Assembly: GCA_023935145.1 (NCBI GenBank)
Contig: CM043698.1
Location: 147,305,625-147,369,624 of the forward strand
DNA length: 64,000 nucleotides
From: Bretschneidera sinensis
Taxonomy: Eukaryota > Streptophyta > Magnoliopsida > Brassicales > Akaniaceae
Direction of reading: 5' to 3'
Shown: piece after piece, positions 22,153 to 32,997 of the stretch
Numbering within the stretch: position 1 is the first letter of the stretch
How the letters are laid out: every line of letters begins with the position of its first letter
Translations under genes and position numbers: made by a program
Notes under the pieces: generated by a model
What the model was told of the DNA's origin: nothing
The model's input: only the letters and a program-made list of their open reading frames with translations
Databases searched by the model: none

Positions 22153-22351
22153 ATCTCTACCTTTGTCTAAGAGTTCAAAAACCTGAACCATTGTGCAGAA
22201 AGCTTCGGGATCCAAACTCATCTGGAGTTACCAATTAACCAGCTCCATTCCTAATAAGTCCAAGGCAATGATTGGACCTTCTTAGAGGTAGAACCTTGGT
22301 GCCTAAATCTGCAGGACTTTTCTCTGTGGTCTTCTTATCAACATGAATGCA

Positions 22352-23083
22352 TCACTTCGTACCATTTTCCAGAATGTAATGATACCAAACATCCATATGC
22401 TTTGTCCCCTCATGGAACACTGGATTCCTCCAAAAGTGCCCCGTACTTTGGTTATCCAAAGTTTCCACCACCTGCTCTTTTAGGACCTCCCACTCGTCCA
22501 ATAACCCTTTGCACCCCATAGCCTCCTTTATGGCATCCATAGCCGCTATGCATTCTGCCCCGGTTGTTATGAGTGCTACCATTGGCTGCCACTGAGCCTC
22601 CATGTACCTCAGCAACCACTTCATCCCAAGCTAACGCTCTTTTCCGGGATTACTCACACATTTGCCATTGCCCAAGAAACACTTGACCTGTTTCTCTTCC
22701 TTTCCCGGATGATTCTCCTCATCCCAAGGATCTTTTGTGCAAGGCTGAGATCCTTCCTCTTGAACTCTTCACTGAGTTGAGATGTAAACCTTTTCCATCC
22801 TCTTCCTGCTGTTCCAAACTAACAACCCATCAATGACATAGGTGAGGATACTCACCATCTTCTCCACCTTGTGTCCAGGTGAGAAAGTTTCTATGAAACC
22901 TATGTCTCCTCTTCTCATGAACCCATTCGCCACCAGCCTAGCCTTGTTCCGGACTTCATCTCTTGGAGGGCACCCTTCTTTGATCTTGTAAGTGCACTTA
23001 CATTCCACAACTTTCTGATTTCCTGGAATTTTCACCAATTCCCAAAAGTTGTTCTTCCTCAAAGAATCCATTTCTTCCTCCAT
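22352..23083 (-). pseudogene. Copia RT/RNase H remnants, second internal domain
   Basis: Identical in predicted protein to 17766-18497: an RNase H tail at 22352-22624 and an RT N-terminal segment at 22769-23083, with the same stops and the same missing palm. Confidence 0.88.
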
Positions 23084-23152
23084 AGCTAGCTACCACTTTG
23101 ACGAATCCTTACACTTCATGGCATCCGTGTAAGTTTCTTGTTCACTCATCTC

Positions 23153-25588
23153 TCATTCTGTCCAAGGAGCTGCTGCATCCACAGTATCCGCAAACCTACA
23201 TCTTGAAGGTGGTCCGACCAGCCTTCTTTCCCGGTCTCTTATGAGCTGAAAGTCCTTTTGACTTGCTGCAGTATCCTCTTCTAGTTCATCCTTCTCTTGA
23301 GTGCCCTGAGCATGGCCTTCATCCAAGGGCTCTACCTGGTCCGAACCCTCTTGCCTTCCTTGCTCTACCTGAACTGAATCTTCCTTGATGCTATGCTCCA
23401 CAAGAACCAAACTGGTTTGCTCACTAGCCCCTGCAGGGTTAGTAATCTCCAAGTAGTGAAATAACAATTCATTAAAAATAACATCCCTACTTATTATGAG
23501 TTTCAATCCTTCTTTTTCTAAGGACCACAACCTGTACCCCTTAGCCCCTTCCTCATATCCTAGAAACACATATTTTCTAGATCCTGGGCTAAGCTTATCC
23601 TCCTTTTGGAGTGCATACGCAGCACACCTAAAAGTCCTAAGGTTGTCCAACTCAGGGGGTTTTCCACTCCACATCTCCATGGGAGTCTTGAGCTCTAAAG
23701 CTCTAAAGGGTGATCTATTCACCAAGTATGCAGCTGTAGCCACAGCTTCTCCCCAAAAATATTTTGGTAACCCGGATCCTATTAACATGCACCTAACCTT
23801 CTCCATACGGGTCTTATTCATCCACCCAGCAACTCCATTTTGTTGAGGGGTTTCCACAACCGTCCTATGTCTTAGAATGCCATTTAACCTACAGAATTGA
23901 TCAAGTTCTTGGTTAAAAATTTCTAAGCCATTATCGGTTCTTATCCCCTTAACTACTCTACCCATTTGAGTCTCAACTAGCCCTTTCCACTCTACTAATT
24001 TATTCAAGGCATCTAATTTATTCTTAACCAAATAAACCCATACTTTTCTTGAATAATCATCAATTAAAGACAGAAAGTAAATGTTACCTCCCTGTGTTGG
24101 TGTCCTTGCTGGTCCCCAAAAGTCTGCATCAATGTAGTCAAGAATGCCCTTAGACTTGTGCACTCTGGTGTTGAAGCTAGCCTGATGTTGCTGCCCAAGA
24201 ACACAGCTCTTACAAGAATCCATTTTTTCTACTTTGTCACCAATAAGTAGACCTTCCTTGCTAAGCACTTGCAGGCCCTTTTCGCTCATATGTCCCAAGC
24301 GAGTGTGCCAACGGGCTGCCTTGTCCAGCTCAGCCATCAAGCTTACTGCTTGATCATTGGTTTCTGTTTCTCTGATCATCTCATAGAGTCCATCGTTTCT
24401 TGCTGCCTTGATCACTACCACAGATCCCTTGGCCACCTTGATCTTTCCTCCCTCTATCTTGCATGTATAGCCCACGGAATCCAGCTGCCCCAATGAGATC
24501 AAGTTCCTCTTCAAATCTGGAACATACCTCACATTTTCCAGTAACCTTGTGACTCCATCAAACATCCTCAATTGGATGTCTCCAATCTCTCTCACTTGGC
24601 AAGAATTATCATTCCCCAAGAAGACCCTTTCATCATTGATCTTCTTGAAATTCTTGAACCATTCTTTGTGAGGGCTCATATGATGAGTGCACCCGGAATC
24701 AAGAATCCACTTTTCGCTGCCTTGCCTCCTGCTCACATCCGAGCACACAACAAGAACATCATCACCTTGCTGTTCTCCTATGGCAACCGAAGCCTCTCCA
24801 TTGTTGGTATGACTTCTCCTCTCATCCCACATCATTTTCTTGCAATCTTTCTTGAAATGGCCCTCCTTGTTACAGTAGAAGCACCTCCTTCCTCCAACCC
24901 TTGGTTTAGAGTGTGCTCTCCTATGGGTTTCTCCTCTACCATTGTCCCGGTAGTAGCCATTGTTACTGCCATTCCGAGCTGCTAGCCTTCCTCTTATGAA
25001 CAGCCCTTCACCACTTGATGTCTCCTTCATCTTGGCTTTGAAATCATGTGCCCTTATGGCATTGATCACAATCTCCTTTGTCAAACTATCTCTCCCATAC
25101 TCAATTACATTAATCAAATTGTCAAAGCAATCTGGAAGTGAATTTAATAAAATAACAGTCAATTGTTCATCCGGAAAAGAAATGTTACAGCTATTCAAAT
25201 CTTGAACTAGCTTATTAAAGACATCAAGATTATCTTGCAACTCCTTACTAGGGTCCATTTTAAAAGCAAAGATTCTTTTAAGAAGATAAATTTTGTTAGG
25301 GAGAGTTTTGGTAAGAAACAACTCATCTAGTTTCTTCCATATGACAGCCGGATCCTCCGAGTCTCCGCACTCCCTTGTGATACTATCCGACATGTGCAAG
25401 AAAATGGTGTTGTAAGCCATCTTCTTCATCTCGGTCCGCTGGTCCTCCATGACACTTGCTGGAAAAGTATCATCTTCTTCAACAACCAAGTCCACTTTCT
25501 GCTGCATGAGAACCGCCTTGATTTTCCGCTTCCATAGGGAAAAGTCCCCCTTTCCATCAAACTTCTCCACATAGAAATTTGAAGCCAT
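23153..25588 (-). CDS. Copia gag-protease-integrase ORF, second internal domain
   Basis: The same 811-residue prediction as at 18567-21002, including the zinc knuckle, DSGC protease motif and Glu-to-Gly integrase change. I noticed two silent nucleotide differences between the internal domains (near 24254 and 24491, against 19668 and 19905). So few differences mean the duplication of the internal domain is recent compared with LTR1/LTR3 divergence. Confidence 0.92.
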   Translation of the reverse strand: MASNFYVEKFDGKGDFSLWKRKIKAVLMQQKVDLVVEEDDTFPASVMEDQRTEMKKMAYNTIFLHMSDSITRECGDSEDPAVIWKKLDELFLTKTLPNKIYLLKRIFAFKMDPSKELQDNLDVFNKLVQDLNSCNISFPDEQLTVILLNSLPDCFDNLINVIEYGRDSLTKEIVINAIRAHDFKAKMKETSSGEGLFIRGRLAARNGSNNGYYRDNGRGETHRRAHSKPRVGGRRCFYCNKEGHFKKDCKKMMWDERRSHTNNGEASVAIGEQQGDDVLVVCSDVSRRQGSEKWILDSGCTHHMSPHKEWFKNFKKINDERVFLGNDNSCQVREIGDIQLRMFDGVTRLLENVRYVPDLKRNLISLGQLDSVGYTCKIEGGKIKVAKGSVVVIKAARNDGLYEMIRETETNDQAVSLMAELDKAARWHTRLGHMSEKGLQVLSKEGLLIGDKVEKMDSCKSCVLGQQHQASFNTRVHKSKGILDYIDADFWGPARTPTQGGNIYFLSLIDDYSRKVWVYLVKNKLDALNKLVEWKGLVETQMGRVVKGIRTDNGLEIFNQELDQFCRLNGILRHRTVVETPQQNGVAGWMNKTRMEKVRCMLIGSGLPKYFWGEAVATAAYLVNRSPFRALELKTPMEMWSGKPPELDNLRTFRCAAYALQKEDKLSPGSRKYVFLGYEEGAKGYRLWSLEKEGLKLIISRDVIFNELLFHYLEITNPAGASEQTSLVLVEHSIKEDSVQVEQGRQEGSDQVEPLDEGHAQGTQEKDELEEDTAASQKDFQLIRDRERRLVGPPSRCRFADTVDAAAPWTE

Positions 25589-25815
25589 CTTTTGCGGACA
25601 AGATCCCAGATTTGTGCACTAACCACAACTACTTTCTTTAACCTAGAGAACACAGATCGAAGATGGATCTTTAACACCGTTCTTGAATCAACCTTCAAGG
25701 ACACGACCGGATCTTGATCTTTACACCGTTCTTGAATCACCCAAGAAGTTTGATCTTTGATTCTTGGAGTCTTGGCTCCGTACCTTCTACTTCTAGTTCC
25801 GATAACCAGCTGCTG

Positions 25816-25829
25816 TGCTCTGATACCAC
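25816..25829 (-). promoter_or_regulatory. Copia primer binding site
   Basis: On the minus strand the sequence next to LTR3 reads GTGGTATCAGAGC, complementary to the 3' end of plant initiator tRNA-Met. The same site adjoins LTR2 at about 21230-21243. Confidence 0.9.
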
Positions 25830-26738
25830 TGTTGGAAATCACCTTGACAAGATGCCCAGGTGGTGATCTTCCAAACACCTAAGTCTTGAATGACTTGTAG
25901 AAATAATTTTAGCAATCGAACACAAGAACAGAAAATCAAAGAAAGAAAGAAGACAAGTAATTTGTTGTCGAGGTTCGGCAATGTGCCTACGTCCCCGTGA
26001 GTTCCTCCGAACTCTCTGCACTATCTCAATGGTTCTTACAAAGTTACAGCAATCCCCTTCAAGAATCCAAGTTCTTGAAGAAACAAGAAGAGAAGGAAGA
26101 AGATGAGAACTCAACAATGTTCTCTAATCTAATCTAGACTCTCTCTATCTTATTACAACCAGCCTCACTACAAGAGTCCCTCTTGTGTTTATATCTCTCT
26201 ACACAATTCTCTCTTAGTGTTTACAATGATCTCACAATGTCACAAAGCTCTCTTGTATGTGTGTTTTTGTATCTTGTATTATCTTATGAAATGAGGCCTT
26301 GAGAACCCCTTTTATAGCCTCTTAATTCTTGGACATTCTTGTGAGTCATTATCCTCCCTTTGATCATGTTCTTCCTTTAATCTCAGCCCTACATCACTCT
26401 CCAAGTGATGCTGTGCGTTTTGGTGTGGTGCACACATGATTGGAGAGGTCTTATGCATGCTGGATCATGTGTGCACACATGTGCTGTGTGCTGCGGCACT
26501 GGTGCTGTGTGCTGCGGCGTGACCTGATGCTGCAGCCTCTTGATGCTGTGCGCACACCTCCTGCTTGTGTGCTGAAACTTGCACAGCAGTGTGCCTGACC
26601 TTCCAATGCTAAAAACTTAAGCACACACTTGTGTGCAACCTTTTAACTTGCTGAACTTTGATATTCCACGATTGGTTTGGACTTTAACCAACTATAGACC
26701 ATGTTTGGATATGTTTGAAACTTAGACAAATAACAACA
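25830..26738 (-). repeat. Copia LTR3 (5' LTR of the array)
   Basis: It has the same length as the other two LTRs. Its left part is identical to that of LTR2. The right part has many private differences from LTR1 and LTR2 (for example CCAATGCTAAAAAC for CTCACGCTCAAAAC, and terminal AACAACA). It is followed by the target duplication TGGGC. Confidence 0.95.
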
Positions 26739-26743
26739 TGGGC

Positions 26744-26919
26744 AGAGTATGTTTTGAGAGCGTTTTACTTTGTTTTTGAGAGCAATCACTTCCCTCTTGG
26801 CACTGTAAACCTCTTGCTCTATTCAAATTAATATTTGTATTTCGAACTGATATTTATCAACATATATTAAATCTCTTTCAAAATATTACTTGGGTGTTTT
26901 CATGTATTGTTTTATATGA
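26744..26919 (+). other. Pararetrovirus leader remnant after the Copia array
   Basis: This continues the viral sequence interrupted at 16657 and would be the start of the pregenomic RNA leader. It is AT-rich and non-coding. It ends where Ole e 1 promoter sequence resumes (ATTCAATCTAAACCC at 26920), giving the right virus-host junction. Confidence 0.65.
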
Positions 26920-27205
26920 ATTCAATCTAAACCCATCTTGTTGTCTTCTCTACAATATTTTTTACTTCTATTTTCTTGTTAGCTATTTTTGGTAAAACAG
27001 CTAGTTGTTCCATTCAAATTAATAGTAATAATTAAAAGAAAGATTGAGGAGCGTGTCTCTCTCAATCTACAAACCTTAAATTAGAAAACTTTAATAGCTA
27101 CCACATATTTAAAACTACTAACTTCATATTTTCCTCTTTCTCCCTTTATAAATAACTTTTCTAGTGCATGCAACATTCTTCAACCCAAAGAGAATATTAA
27201 TAAAG
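26920..27205 (+). promoter_or_regulatory. Promoter and leader of the intact Ole e 1-like gene
   Basis: The TATA box (TATAAATA, 27147-27154) lies 52 bp before the ATG, which puts the transcription start only about 25-30 bp before the ATG. The leader has CAACCCAAAG. The block is repeated at 10079, about 38070 and 53898. Only about 286 bp of native upstream sequence remains. Beyond it are virus leader and Copia LTR, so distal regulatory elements may be lost or replaced. Confidence 0.75.
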
Positions 27206-27961
27206 ATGGCAAAGTTTTTGTCGGCAGCCGCCCTCATTGCTGTTATTCTGGCCTTCTCATCCTCCGTTACCATCGCCTATAATGGGGATGAAACCGATTT
27301 CGTGTTTCTTACGGGAAAGGTTTACTGTGATCCATGCCATGTCAAGTTTGAGACCAAATTAAGCAAATATATTGATGGTAATTTACTTATAAATTGAAAA
27401 CGAAAAAACTTGATTTTGAGAATAACTTTCAAAAACTTGATTTTAAAAACATAATCCATAATTATTTTCATCGTCAAATGACTGTTTTTAGTTTTCGATT
27501 CAAGCATATGTGACGATAATGGTGAATTTTACTGATTATGAGTTGAGTCCAACAGTTATATCTTCTCCTCTGGTAAAGGATCGATAATTATCTCATGACT
27601 TCGATTCTAATCACCACTGTTACACTTAGAAAAAATTGTGTGATATCTAATATTAATTGCAGGTGCTAAGCTTCGGTTGGAGTGCAAGGACCGTGTAAGT
27701 AACAAGCTGACATACTCTGAGGAGACTGTAAGCAAAGCGGATGGAAATTACTTAATACCAATTGTAGGCGACCATAAAGCTGACGTATGTGACATAACTG
27801 TGACTCACAACCCTGACCCAGAGTGCAGTGAGAGAATTGATGGGGGGAAGCTACTATTGTCAAGCAATGGGGGTGTTGCTGATCCGATTCCCGATGCCTC
27901 TATTGGGTTCATGACTAAGAAGGTATCACCAGAATGTTCTCAAGTTCTCAAGGAAATGTGA
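27206..27961 (+). CDS. Ole e 1-like secreted protein (pollen Ole e 1/extensin family), two exons
   Basis: Exon 1 is 27206-27377 and exon 2 is 27663-27961. A 285-bp GT-AG intron splits a Gly codon. The product is 156 residues, typical for the family. Residues 1-24 form a signal peptide, with likely cleavage after VTIA. The family signature follows as TGKVYCDPC, and six cysteines (41, 44, 65, 100, 112, 149) match the three-disulfide Ole e 1 fold. Members are secreted to the extracellular space or wall. Many are pollen- or root-expressed and several are allergens, but their biochemical role is poorly known. The start was chosen because the signal peptide begins there; an upstream in-frame ATG (27164) would add a non-signal leader and lies at about the transcription start. 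No lesions are visible. It is the only complete host gene in the window. Confidence 0.93.
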
Positions 27962-28411
27962 TATACTGGCAGCAAAAATTAAATTAAATTAAACTAAGTT
28001 TAATTTAATTTCTTGTCCTAAATTATAGTATATAAAAATAATTAAGACTTGACTGACTTAACTATGGACGGTTAATTTTGTCAGAAATTACTACAGTAAA
28101 AATGGCATGTATGAAGAAGTTTTCTAAGGACATTTCTTTTGTTTTAGAACATACATGTATGCACTTCAATGAAATGAGATCACATTCTGGTTGATATTAA
28201 TTTCTCATTTTTTTTCTCTTTTGTCATGAAACATATTATAAATGTATGACTTTTGCAGTTTTGCATCTTTTTCTTTATTTAAAAAAAAAAAGAAGAAAGA
28301 GATTTCTTTCATAGGATTTATCTAACAAATCATCTTTAAGTTCATCCAACTGCATACCCATGATTAATATTAATCCAATTAAGTTAATTTTTGCTTGTTT
28401 GATAGAAGTGA
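27962..28411. other. 3' region of the Ole e 1-like gene
   Basis: AT-rich sequence with several possible plant poly(A) elements (such as AATGAAATGA near 28170). No further gene is seen before unit 2 begins at 28412. Confidence 0.5.
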
Positions 28412-29865
28412 TCCTTCCTCTCTAAAGACTATCGTTCAAATAAAGCAGGAACCACCTAGGTTAAATCCAAAAATTAATATATCCACAGTAGATGATTGAG
28501 CACTTAATCATTCTCTGTCTCATCCATAAAAAAGTCCAGGCTGATTATCTCGGTATCATGAACAATTCTCGCCTGATCATTAAATCATCAACCTCCGGAG
28601 ATGGTTCCTTCACAAGATCAAATCACATCATTCGTAGACTCACTGTTCAATTTCCTCCCAACAATTCCCTACAGTTCCTATCTAACTCCACTGCTCAACG
28701 ATACCCACTTCACAAAATGAATTACAGAACAAGAAAATCTCCATCATTGGAATAAAAAAAATCATTCACAATCTCTCTCTTCTCATATCATTCAACATTG
28801 AAAAATGAAATTGTCAGATATCTTTTAATGACACATGTCTAAGTAAGAATTTCTCAACTTTAAGTAGATTGTTATAGTTATTATATATGAGTTTTTATAT
28901 GGATTATATGATAATACTGTGTCATTATTTTGTATCAAATCAATTATTATACTAATGTATCATCCTTTTAATATAAATAAACAAATAAATTCCTCCGATT
29001 ATTGAAAAAATATGTATCCATATGAGGCTAGTAGCTTTGTCGGGGTAAAACCACAAGCCAAAAAGACTTTATAAGCGCTATAGCAACGGAGGCACATCAT
29101 TCTATTCTCAAACATTGAGGATCATGCTGCCCATTTTGTCATTGTCATTTTTGAGCTAAAGTAATTGCCAATTTCAAAAAAAAAAAAAAATACCAACCAG
29201 GAGAGAAAATATATATAAAAGACAACTTTTAAATAATCCTAGCAAATCTATATATGTAATGATTTATTCCCATCTTCACCAAAGAAAGCAAATGGTTTAT
29301 GATAAATAAGCAAAAAATTTGGACTTCCCAACCTAAACAAAGTAAAATCTTCGTTGTGGGTGATGTACTAATTGAATAGCCAAGTATTAATTCATGGTTG
29401 TTGGCTTTAGTGTGTCCTTATACAAATAACTTAAAAGTTGAGTCAGTAGTTTATTAAGAAAGGAAAAAGGAAATCTAAATTAGTTCATGGATGTGGTTTA
29501 GAGAGTGCATGTAATTAAATTATGAACCATTTTCTTTTGATTTTCAAGAAAATAAAAAGAATTGTGAATGCAGTTCTCTAACTAATAAAGTTATTTTTCG
29601 TTACACAATAGATATGATCAAGAATGAACCCTACTCACAGGAGATATCAACGGATAATTAAAAAAAAAGAGATGATTAATTAATTACCTATCATTTAGGA
29701 CCTAAAGTTAGTTTTGGAAGATATTTTGTTTCTTCGAAAGAAAAAACTTGGGAGAAACTATTGAATACGACACGATGTGTATATATCTTGTTTAAGCTCG
29801 CAGAACATATCAACACTTGCATACATGTAACATTAAAATGATACCGAATATTTATGATAAGATAG

Positions 29866-31386
29866 TGTTAGGATTTTGACTCAATTCCCCATCAGAAAGA
29901 CTTCTAATTTGTTTGGGAAAAATGATTTCCTATTTTACAGTTGTTTGTTCTAATATGAGTCGTAGTAATTTCTATTGGATATTGCTTGTCCTAGTAGTAG
30001 TTGAAGTTGTTTTCTTTGTTGTTGTTCTTTTCCTATTAGTTTTAAGAAAATCTCATCTATATAAAGGGTTCCCAAATAAGGTTTGAGACATACTCATAAT
30101 TCTCATATACATTGTAAATTAAAGGGGTTTACTACTAGAGCTAAGATGAGAGTTTTGGGTGCATTGGGGTTTTGGGTTGTCAAGTAGAGAGGGTAGGAGC
30201 TAGGTTGAGAGCTTTTGTTGTATTGTGAATTTAATTGGGGTGAGAATTTGACAACTTTGCTCTTCCTAAATTTGTGTTTGAAGATTAATAAAGCAGTTAA
30301 TTTGTTGGTGGAGGTAGGTAAAGAGGTTACCGAATCACATTAATTCTGGGTGTTCTTGCTCTTTATTTTCTTTGCCTAAAAAAATAAGTACATGGATTTA
30401 ACAAGTGGTATTAGAGCTGTGGTTCCGTTGGCCAAAAAAAAAAAAAAACTTAGGCACGATTAATATTGAGCTAATTGATGAATTGAAGATGGAATAAGGT
30501 ATGATAAATATTAGCTTTTTCAATTCCATTATCACTAATTTGTTGAATAGTATGTTGACAGAGATGAAGTACTTGCCATCAGAAGAAGATGACATAGTCA
30601 CGATGTAAATGGTTAGCAAGGAAGTTTGGATGGATAGGGAGGCTCCTACGGTACCTCTAAAGAGAGATAAGTTGAAGAGGCCAAGTGTGTTCAAGGTTGA
30701 AGAATTGTTCGTGATTATATCAAAAGAAGAGCCAGACAAAGTGAGCAAGTGAAGCATTTCAAGAAAGGTTGAGGAAAGATCAAGATCGAAGTCTCTAGTT
30801 TTTTCAAATAAGGAGTGCATCTACAACGTGAAAAAGGAACACACACAATTGCAAAGCAAGGCCACGATGAAGGACTTGAAGGAGTTGAGTAGAATGAAGC
30901 AGAGTGATAATGGAAAGGCTAATGAGGATGATGAGATGCAAGTTCTTGATGCTTCAAAGGTAGTGATGAGAGATATCATGAACGAAGAAAGCTTGTACTT
31001 ATTGAATGAGAAGATGATTGTTTCGAATAGTAAGTGGATGAGATGGGAAGACCAAAACGAAGGATCGCATCAACCAAAGAAGAAAGCCAAATTTGATGAT
31101 GAGATGGAGAATTTGAACCAAGGTGGAGATTTGTTAGGATTTTGGCTCAATTCTCCACAAGGAAGACTTCTAATTGGTTTGGAAAAAGTGGTTTCCTATT
31201 TTATAGTTGTTTGTTCTAATATGAGTGGTAGTAATTTCCTATTGGATATTGCTTGTTCTAGTAGTAGTTGAAGTTGTTTTCTTTGTTGTTGTTCTTTTCC
31301 TAATAGTATTAGGAAAATCTCATCTATATAACGGGAGTCCCAAAGAACGTTTGAAACACACTCATAACTTGTTCTAGTAGTAGTTG
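29866..31386 (+). mobile_element. TRIM-like LTR element, second copy, 3' LTR truncated
   Basis: The paralogue of 1455-3277. The left LTR starts at 29866 after the flank GATAG. The right LTR (from about 31131) is cut at 31367. The following 19 bases (31368-31386) copy an internal LTR segment, and the sequence then resumes in host flank. The open frame of the first copy survives here as 30828-31271 with a shorter N-terminus. Confidence 0.85.
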
Positions 31387-32997
31387 GGTACTCTTTTGGA
31401 GCTGGCATATGTATTAACCCTTATGTATAACTATTTGATTTCCCCCGTACAAATCTCCATGCGTGTGTTTCTTGAACAATTTTTCAAAAAATGAAATTAC
31501 GATACGTTTAACATACTTATTTTGTATATGTATTAACATAAGGGCACGACTATTTCCATAGCAAGAAGGGTTGTGGACGTAGCTTCATTTATCGAAAAAA
31601 AAATTTGAATGGGGACAAAAATACCCCTAACTAAAACACTCAAAATCTTTTCAACTTAGTACATAAAATTTTCATATTCAAGCTTTTATTTCTTATTGTA
31701 GTTACTATGGTTGATGGAATATTTTAGTTCATATAATTATTGTGGTTGAGAATGAATGATTAATAGTGGAAATCAAGTCGTTATCCTATCATCACACATC
31801 TTTTGTATTAATTATTATTATTTTTTTTTTGTAGGCATGAAATTATGAAATTTGATATGGTGATGACATTATGATGGTAGCATAGGTGGAAAAAAAATGA
31901 TAAATTGATGATTCAACAAAGTCTGAATGGTAGCAAAATGAAAACAAAGTAAATAATTTTATGAGATGATAGCAATGCATATGAAAAATTATGAAACTCA
32001 ACAGCTTTCATGGTATTTTATTATTAGCTTATATTTCTTCTTCATCATTTATGGGAGAGGCTCACACATTAAAATCTTAAAACCTTACTATTTATAAGTA
32101 TCATTCATCAAATATAAATAAAAAAATACATAATGAATCTAAAATATAAAAATTAAATATTAAAAAATATTATGATATATACAAACTAAAAATCAATATG
32201 ATAACAAACCATGCGTTACACGAGTATGTAACTAGTAATTATTACTCTGTACAAAATTGAACTACAAATTTACATGACAATACATGTTTCATTTACAACA
32301 CTCAACAATGATATTATCTTTATGTAAAATTTTTATTGATAGTAGTGCATTTATGATTAATTCAATATCGATCCAGCATTACGAAATTAACTCAAAACTT
32401 ATAACACCATTTAATAATAACTATAAAGCGAAGAAGTAAATCTTTCATTTATACTAGCATTTAAATGCGTAGGTAGCACGTATTAATATATTTTCTTTTA
32501 TGAATTAATCCACAGACACGCCCTATATTAAACCATTATTAAAAAAATTCTTTCAAGAATTTTTTTGTATTTTTTAAAATTATTACATGCATTTTGAGAT
32601 TTTATGAACTTCAACGAACTTGTAATATTCAACATTTCGTTGTTCGAAAATCTTTCCCAAGTTCTTTCTGTTAAAAAGACTAATTAACTCATCTTAAATA
32701 TTGATATTTTAAGTAAAAAAATCTTAATGTTGCGTTTAGTTGTTTATAATTAAGATAAAATCTTGATTTTTTTTTAATTATTTTTATATTAAAAAAATAA
32801 ATAAAAAAAATAAATTAAACATTAAATGATAAAAAAGGCAAAAGTGGTCAAAGTCATTGAGTACGGGCATTTATAAACAGTCAATGTACGCCAACGGAGC
32901 CCTCGATAGTTATACTCTTTTGAGAGAGCGATCTCCGTCTCGTCTCTCTCTCGCAAAAACCCTAATTGGCGTTCCCTTCCATCAATCTCCCTCAACA

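Larger units (their letters stand above)
16658..26738 (-). mobile_element. Copia array with three LTRs and two internal domains
   Basis: Three 909-bp LTRs (16658-17566, 21244-22152, 25830-26738) alternate with two 3677-bp internal domains. The period is exactly 4586 bp. The whole array is flanked by a 5-bp target duplication TGGGC (16653-16657 and 26739-26743), so it descends from one insertion. LTRs run TG...CA. The element reads on the minus strand: the primer site (reverse complement TGGTATCAGAGC, tRNA-iMet) adjoins LTR3 and LTR2, and a purine tract (AAAGGTAGAGAT on the minus strand) adjoins LTR1 and LTR2. The target is the pararetrovirus promoter. Both internal domains lack the reverse transcriptase palm, so the source element was already defective. 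Confidence 0.95.
10376..26919 (+). mobile_element. Endogenous pararetrovirus copy 1 (Caulimoviridae), split by Copia
   Basis: Plus-strand order: movement protein, further polyprotein segment, coat protein with zinc knuckle, aspartic protease, reverse transcriptase, RNase H, a last ORF overlapping by ATGA, then a TATA-containing promoter. This is a caulimovirid genome. The order, and the coat protein and reverse transcriptase motifs, resemble solendoviruses and petuviruses (recognition only). Virus sequence occupies 10376-16657 and 26744-26919, and the Copia array lies between. Many stops and frameshifts make it non-functional. It starts within the movement protein and lacks the region before it, so it is less than a full genome unit. 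Plant caulimovirids have no integrase, so integration is usually put down to host repair. Confidence 0.9.

Noticed and set aside
16658..26738. Assembly artefact creating two copies of the Copia internal domain
   Set aside because: The middle LTR is a consistent chimera with its own private change and the internal domains differ at single bases, which a simple duplicated contig would not give. Long reads would settle it.
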